DNA from: Glebionis coronaria
Lineage: Eukaryota; Streptophyta; Magnoliopsida; Asterales; Asteraceae
Assembly: GCA_025667525.1 (NCBI GenBank)
Contig: CM046878.1
Location: 576,208,868 to 576,272,867 of the forward strand
DNA: 64,000 nt
Direction of reading: 5' to 3'
Shown here: positions 57,876 to 64,000 of the stretch, one piece after another
Position numbering within the stretch: the first letter of the stretch is position 1
Layout: each line of letters starts with the position of its first letter
Notes under the pieces: model-generated
Databases searched by the model: none
The model's input: only the letters and a program-made list of their open reading frames with translations
What the model was told of the DNA's origin: nothing
Program-made: the position numbers and the translations under genes

Positions 57876-60800
57876 CAATTAGTACTAAACACTAGCATAC
57901 GATTAGGCTTTTCGAAATGTATGGAATTACAAAGTAAGTAGAGAATACACCTTGTCTAATTTTTATCTTGTTAGTTAGAGTAGATAAACTTGCGGGAACT
58001 CATTCAAAAAGAAAGTGTAAGTTGGGAGCAGCTAAACAAATAAAGTTGGTTGAGGCATTGTATCAAACAGTTTAAGCGCACACATAAATATAGCATTACA
58101 AAAGCTTCCTGATGACATATTCGAAGCTTAAAATGTTTGGAATTATATCAAATACACTATGATTGATGACGAATCCAACATAGTTGTAAATAGCGAGTCA
58201 TCCATTACAAGAAAAAAAAAAGTAGTATCCGGTGGCAGGACTCGAACCTGGGACCCCTCCCTAGAAGAGAAGAGCCGAAACTGTTGACAAGAGTCAAGAA
58301 TTGATCCAATCTACTTCTTTTATACTAGACGAATACCCGCGCATAGCGGCGGAATTGCCTGGTGGCAGATAGTTAACGATACGCTATGTCGAGGTAAGAT
58401 TAAATTGCAATGCAAAGTCTCATAACATACAACATACGATAATACAACTTTAGAAAAAAAATGTCAAACAAGCATGTATCTCTACTAAAAACTTGGTTTC
58501 ACTAAAACGTTGGCAGCATCTCAGCAAATTTACAACTGATATTAATACCAGAAAACAACTACTTCAGCTCAAAAACTGAACATTTTCCACTCACATAACA
58601 ATATCCAAGAAGGTAGTCCATAGCCTTACAACTTTTTTTAGTTGTGCTTCTTGTGCGACAATTTGTTTTGAGTGTTTTAGACGTAATATTGCAACTTGTA
58701 GTCGCAATAATTATTGTATATTGTTCCGCGATAAATATAGTATAAATATAGGAGAGATACAACTTAATCAAATGTCATTGATGACGTCAGAGAATGTGTA
58801 ATTTTACCCAAAAACAAAACGGCCTTAGCGGGCTCTTTAAAACCATGATCAATTCTATCATATTTGCAAGAATGTGTAATTTTACCCAAACAATAATACA
58901 ACTCGAATGCAAATGGACTAATAGTTGGCATGTGATTTTGGACCAGCATTGTACCAACAGGTAGTGCCCTTGATGTGTGAGGTTTTATAGGTATATATAG
59001 ACGGAGGACTATAGGTAGCATAAAAGTCGAGTAGATCCTCGCATCGGCCTCCTGGCAATTGGATTTTTGCACATCAAAACAGAAAAATGGTTAATGTAAA
59101 GTTTTATCATTATTGATCTATTATACCAACAACATTACTTATAAGGATACTTTATAGTGAGCTTTCGACACTCCATGTATGCCAGCAAGCTATTGTTCCA
59201 CAGAATCACCTTTTTTTTCTGCACAAACACTTGCATCCTTAATTTCCCGGAGGATTCTAATATACTGCACAGTGTGTGGCTGCAACATGCAGCTACAAAC
59301 ATGAGGTACCTAATAAAGGGTCTATTGTTATCAAATTAATCTTAAATAAAAGTTTGATTTTTGTGTTATTAGTTCAAGTTTAAATGAGAGTTCATAAAGG
59401 AAAAACTACAAATAATTGTTACTCCGTTTCTTTGGTAAGCCTCCATGATATCATTAATTATGTACCATATTGTTCTTTAAATTCTTGTTTATATCCAAAG
59501 TCGTGTAAATTTATACGATCACTCTTAAAACTTCAAAGACCATAAACATCTACTTTCTTCATTCCATTATAGTAAAACTGAGTTTCTGTTTCTTGAAACA
59601 CATAATCAGCTCCAGTCAGCACATCAAAACACCTTAGATGAAGTCTTTATCAAACCAACAATGCTAAGATGCTAATACTTAGAGGAAGTCTTTATCAAAC
59701 CAACAATGCTAAGATGCAACATCACACGGGTTGTTATAATTATCCTCAAAAATTTCAACTGCTGTGAAGTGAATTGAGAAATTAGGAAGAATAATTAAGG
59801 CTTAAGAAGTGTGTGAAGAAATGACTATGAACCTGAGATTAGTCAATGGCGTGGTTGATGCAACAAACCGTAGTTGCTAATGGAAAATAAGCCGTTGTTC
59901 ATAATGTTGAGATCTATAGAACACGACGTGAAAGATTGCCTCAACGGTTGTAGTTGTCTCATCACGTGCTTCGTATCATCTATATTGACAGGAATCTTCC
60001 ATACGATCCAATAGTCTCACTACAAACAGCAAACGTGAATCAAACTGTATGGTATTTTAAGAACATTATTGCAAACAATTTTTCAAGATTTGCAACAGTA
60101 TTTAGCTAGAATATGAGAAATAATACATTTATCATCTTGTCTTCTTCCGACATTTATATAATGTCAAATTAAAATTATTCGTCAATCTACAAAAACCATA
60201 ATTCCTTAAAAAACAAACGTAAGCGTTTAAAGGAAATGTGGCGTTAATTTGGTTTCCTAAACCGGCCGGGTTAAGGGCAACCTGGACAGGTTTTAGTTCT
60301 GCCAATGTGATATGTAGGTAGGTAGCGTTGCACGCTTTTAGAAAAGGCAGTTTACAACTTATATGCGAGGTAAATATACTAAAACAAACAACCGATTGAT
60401 TTATTCACCACTGCTGAAAATTAAAAACTGTAGCCTCGAGAAATATCACAAACCTTTTTCTGATTTAACGCGTTGTTCTTAGATTGAAATGTAAAAGGTG
60501 ATTCAGAATAAGAGTAAACAAGCTTGAAATCAATCGTAGTAAACGACCGATTCTCATATTATATTTTTGGAGATGATAGGAATTTATTTTAATAGAAAGA
60601 TATGAGCCATTTATGGTTTGAGGGGGCGTTTTAATCTTGCTGGTTAAGGTCACTCACATTCCCATGAATAATAATCAAGTATAGGTAGAGTTACAAATGG
60701 AACTGTTTATATCAAAATCAAAAAAGTATACAAAACTCATATTAAATAGTATACAATTAGACCCTTACAAAGAGGCAGTTGATTTCTTATGTTGCAGCAG

Positions 60801-62282
60801 ACTCGCCGACGAATCCCAAACATAGTATGTATTGTCGATGTTGATTTCCTACCAAAAATAAATAAGTAAGTAATTTGTATATATAATCAAAATCCCAAAA
60901 CATGATGTATAAAAAGACCCAAATCGATATATCTATAAAAGAATGACCATGAAACTTAATTAATAGTCATAGATCAAATAACACAGCTCAAGAAATACCT
61001 TTAAACAAGAAAACCCTTTTCCATGGGTGTTGGTCTTAATGGTAGTTCTCTTATGGTGCTTGGGCTCTCGATGGAGGGTGAGTTTCAGAAGAGGATGGAA
61101 TAATGTGATATATGAGATAGAAGTGTAATGATGATGGTGGAGTAATGATCAGTAGTTTTGAAAACAATATATTCAATCAGACCCTCATCTTTCAATAGAT
61201 CTAACCAAAAAAAAACCCTCACGCAAACCGAAGTCACCAAAGCAATTCAAAACCACCACGAAACACCAAAGCCACCAGGCACACTGAAAACCACCTAGTC
61301 CACCGAAACCATGATCATTGGTTTGGCGGACGGCGGCAAAAATGGTGGCGGCAGTGGGTAATGGGTGTATGGTTGGTGAGAGCAGGTTCGGGTTTAGAGA
61401 GAGACGGTATAATGGAGTAGGATTATGCGTTTATATGGAGAGGTGGGTAGAGAGATTAGGGTTATTAAATGGTGGGTTACAACTGGAACAAGTCAACTTT
61501 TTAAAGAAGAAAATGGTAGGTTACTAAGATTAAAACAGCGGTTTAATGTTTTACACCGTTTACACTAATTATAAATTTATTTTTTTCAACTATAGAGGTT
61601 TTGTTTAAGTTGCCATGTTTATACATTTGATTTATTCAACCTCAGAGGTTTTGTGAAAGATGCCTAATTGTAAATTTGACGTCTGACTTTTATACATTCC
61701 AAATTTAAGGAGAGTTGAAACTTATACCATTAACTTGATGGCTGGCGTAGTATTCATTTTTTCAACATTTCCTTTATTATTCATTTTTTCAACAATTCCT
61801 TTTATAGAGAATTTTCAACATTCAAGAATTGGGGGTATTCTCTTTATATGTAGTAGAGATAAACCGGACTTTGTTGATACGTTTTACTTTTTTATCTATT
61901 TAACCACTAACTAAATATTTTAGTTATTTATTGTTGCGAGAAACAAATATGATGTGGTATTATTTATCTAACGTCGGAGCAAAAGCAAAATAAATCATAG
62001 CCACTAAAAACAAATTCAACCCTTATCCAAAAGTTATCACCTAAATCTCGGGATGGAGGTTACCTAACTTACCCACGTTTAGATAAACTAGTTCAAATTT
62101 CGTTTAGATATACGATCCATTGCTTAAATCTCGGAGAATTTGTTAGTATATACTATATATAGCACTATAGGTGAACATCACCAACATAAAGTGATAAAAC
62201 TCCATCCAAACTCAACATGGAAAGATCCAGTTCCACGGAAATCTCTTTTAGTTTAATAAAAAAAAATTTATATGTTTTAATT
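57876..62282. other. Long intergenic stretch
   Basis: No convincing gene. Items seen: a tRNA-like motif at 58215-58300, a repeated gaatgtgtaattttacccaaa (58792 and 58869), a 36-bp direct duplication (gaagtctttatcaaacc ... aatgctaagatgc, at 59639 and 59684), and GC-richer patches at 60240-60330 and 61230-61400 whose frames show no motif. Sequences near 58320 and 61840 (gaatacccgcg and its rough mirror) might be ends of one old element. Confidence 0.45.
58215..58300 (-). repeat. tRNA-like / SINE-like sequence
   Basis: The minus strand reads gtcccaggttcgagtcctgccacc, a perfect T-arm-like hairpin with consensus B box, followed by a T run. The upstream half does not form a cloverleaf, so this is a tRNA remnant or SINE rather than a gene. 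Confidence 0.5.
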
Positions 62283-62491
62283 TGTTCCTGGATGCTTTAC
62301 ATGTAGAATGATATAAGGATGAGTGAATTGATTGATTATACACCATGATACAATGCCTTTAAATAGATACAAGGTATACGTTCCTCTCCAAAATTACAGT
62401 TAATCCTAATAAATGTACAGATCATGATAAGTTATATATGGTAAGACACTTATATACAGCTCATGGATTGACAAAAACATACGGGCTAACA
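62283..62491 (-). repeat. 3' LTR (209 bp) of the right-edge copia element
   Basis: Sense TGTTAGCCCG...GGAACA. It follows a purine tract (GCAGGGGAG) that overlaps the end of the coding frame. It includes a TATA-like tatttaaagg (sense) near 62355-62364. Flanking taatt (62278-62282) would be the target duplication; its partner is outside. Confidence 0.75.
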
Positions 62492-64000
62492 CTCCCCTGC
62501 AATTGGAGCGGAAGGACACCGGACGCTCAAACTGGTACGAAATTCTTCAAACAACGCAGAAGGCAATCCCTTAGTAAAAATATATGCATACTGATAACGT
62601 GACGGAACATGAAGAACACGAACATGACCCGCAGTAACCAAATCTCGAACAAAATGTATGTCAATCTCAATGTGCTTCGTACGTTGATGTTGAACTGGGT
62701 TGCATGACAAATACACAGCACTAACATTATCACAGTAGACAAGCGTAGCGGAAGATAAAGGTGTATGCAACTCACGTAGTAGATTCCGTAACCAACATGT
62801 CTCAGCAACAGCATTGGCAACACCACGATATTCTGCCTCTGCACTAGAACGAGAAAGTGTTGGTTGACGCTTTGAGGACCAGGATAGTAAGTTGTTTCCA
62901 AGAAAAACGCAATAACCAGAGGTAGAACGCCTTGTGGTCGAACAACCAGCCCAATCCGCATCCGAATAAGCAACTAAAGATGTAGTAGAAGATGCAAACA
63001 ACTGTAGCCCATAATCCAAAGTACCCTGAACATACCGCAAGATCCGTTTAAGAGCCGATAGATGAGGCTCCCTAGGATCATGCATATGTAGACATACCTG
63101 TTGTACAGCATAAGAGATATCCGGCCTAGTAAACGTAAGATACTGAAGAGAACCTGCTAGACTCCTGTATAAAGTCGGATCAGATACTGAATCCCCATCC
63201 GACCCTAACTTAGACTCAGTATCAACAGGAGTTCGACAAGGATTACAATGAACCATATGAGCCCGCTCAAGAATCTCAACAACATATTTCTTCTGAGATA
63301 AAAATAAACCAGAAGAATCTCGCGTAACAGAAATGTCCAAAAAGTAACTAAGAGAACCCATATCCGTCATGGAGAACTCTTGATGTAAGGTACCAATAAT
63401 CCGCTGTAACAATGTCTCAGAAGAAGTTGTAAGCACAATATCATCAACATATAATAATAAATAAGCAGTATCCGTGCCTTGGCTATATATAAACAAAGAT
63501 GAATCACAACGACTATGATGAAACCCAGTACTAGTGATGTAAGATGCAAAGCGCTGAAACCAAGCGCGCGGTGCCTGCTTAAGCCCATAAAGAGACCGCT
63601 GTAATAAACACACATAATCAGGATGCTCAGAATCACGAAAACCTTGAGGCTGATGCATGTAAACGGTCTCAGATAAGTCTCCATGTAAAAATGCATTCTT
63701 GACATCAAGCTGATGAATCGGCCAATGTCGAGAAGCAGCTAAACTAAGAACAGTCCGAATAGTACCCGGTTTAACAACCGGACTAAAAGTCTCATCAACA
63801 TCAACCCCCTCAATCTGTGTACTACCATTTGCCACAAGACGAGCTTTGTATCGACTAAGTGTGCCATCTGCCAAATACTTGTGGCGATAAAGCCACATAC
63901 AACGAACAATATTGATGTTCGCGGGCCGTGGTACTAAAGTCCAAGTGTCGTTTTTAATAAGTGCATTATATTCATCACACATAGCATTTTGCCAATTTGT
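62486..64000 (-). CDS. Copia pol, RT and RNase H portion (runs off the window)
   Basis: An open frame of over 500 codons with no stop, continuing past 64000, so the start, gag, protease and integrase are outside. RT motifs: [42 protein letters not shown] and YVDDIVLT. RNase H motifs: YSDADWAGCSTTRRSTSG, SSAEAEYR and KHIEIDIHFVRD. The frame ends at TAG 62486-62488, inside the first bases of the LTR. Lack of any stop in the visible part suggests a young and possibly active copy. It differs from the 12-kb element in sequence and in having a short LTR and nothing between pol and LTR. Confidence 0.93.
   Translation of the reverse strand, partial: TNWQNAMCDEYNALIKNDTWTLVPRPANINIVRCMWLYRHKYLADGTLSRYKARLVANGSTQIEGVDVDETFSPVVKPGTIRTVLSLAASRHWPIHQLDVKNAFLHGDLSETVYMHQPQGFRDSEHPDYVCLLQRSLYGLKQAPRAWFQRFASYITSTGFHHSRCDSSLFIYSQGTDTAYLLLYVDDIVLTTSSETLLQRIIGTLHQEFSMTDMGSLSYFLDISVTRDSSGLFLSQKKYVVEILERAHMVHCNPCRTPVDTESKLGSDGDSVSDPTLYRSLAGSLQYLTFTRPDISYAVQQVCLHMHDPREPHLSALKRILRYVQGTLDYGLQLFASSTTSLVAYSDADWAGCSTTRRSTSGYCVFLGNNLLSWSSKRQPTLSRSSAEAEYRGVANAVAETCWLRNLLRELHTPLSSATLVYCDNVSAVYLSCNPVQHQRTKHIEIDIHFVRDLVTAGHVRVLHVPSRYQYAYIFTKGLPSALFEEFRTSLSVRCPSAPIAGEC

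Noticed and set aside
58215..58300. A second tRNA gene
   Set aside because: Only the T arm is intact; no D arm or anticodon arm can be drawn.
58764..59072. 102-codon minus-strand frame
   Set aside because: Contains an internal sequence duplication (GKITHS twice) that comes from a nucleotide repeat; no known domain.

Overview
This window is nuclear DNA of a flowering plant, most likely a member of the daisy family (Asteraceae). It is mostly retrotransposon and MITE-type repeat sequence with very few host genes. The evidence for a plant is a nuclear-type tRNA-Glu gene, a relic of a mitochondrial nad1 exon with the start of its trans-spliced intron, fragments of a plant cullin-1-like gene and of a CYP82-type cytochrome P450, and several Ty1/copia elements primed by initiator tRNA-Met. 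The family assignment is an inference. The gag end, the gag/pol layout and the extra ORF of the 12-kb copia element, and the ARID-bearing element, resemble proteins I know from Tanacetum, Artemisia, Lactuca and Helianthus.

Layout, left to right. 1-2605 holds the end of an LTR element that runs off the left edge. 3124-4948 is a complete, very young, non-coding small LTR element (TRIM-like). About 5330-7245 is mitochondrial DNA moved to the nucleus, with a broken nad1 exon 1. 7836-8580 and 20523-21109 are two copies of one long-inverted-repeat (foldback) element. 10451-11859 is a second non-coding LTR element whose two LTRs do not match. 13062-13245 is an (AT)92 microsatellite. 13427-16850 is a truncated, decayed relative of the 12-kb copia element. 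17100-17945 is nearly pure A/T. 18808-19148 and 25315-25621 are MITEs. 21890-24601 is an LTR element that carries a CCHC zinc knuckle, a degenerate protease-like segment and an ARID-like DNA-binding domain. 27881-28822 is a broken cullin-1-like gene. 31317-31962 is a hAT-like element rich in CCGGTTT.

35607-47797 is a complete 12.2-kb Ty1/copia element on the minus strand, inserted into a Tourist-like MITE. Its 745-bp LTRs differ at about three positions by eye. Besides gag and pol (pol has three nonsense codons) it carries an accessory gene downstream of pol. That gene has its own TATA-like motif and CT-rich leader, two large exons and a predicted 729-bp intron containing about 100-bp tandem repeats.

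47910-64000 holds the few host-like loci: a two-exon gene for a 75-residue secreted peptide (52125-52437), a CYP82-type pseudogene, the tRNA-Glu gene, a decayed copia relic, an unidentified broken gene, and at the right edge the RT/RNase H end and 3' LTR of another copia element that continues past the window.

Apart from the peptide gene and the tRNA there is no clearly intact host gene. The three points of most interest are the intron-containing accessory gene of the 12-kb copia element, the ARID-bearing retroelement, and the unrecognised secreted peptide gene.
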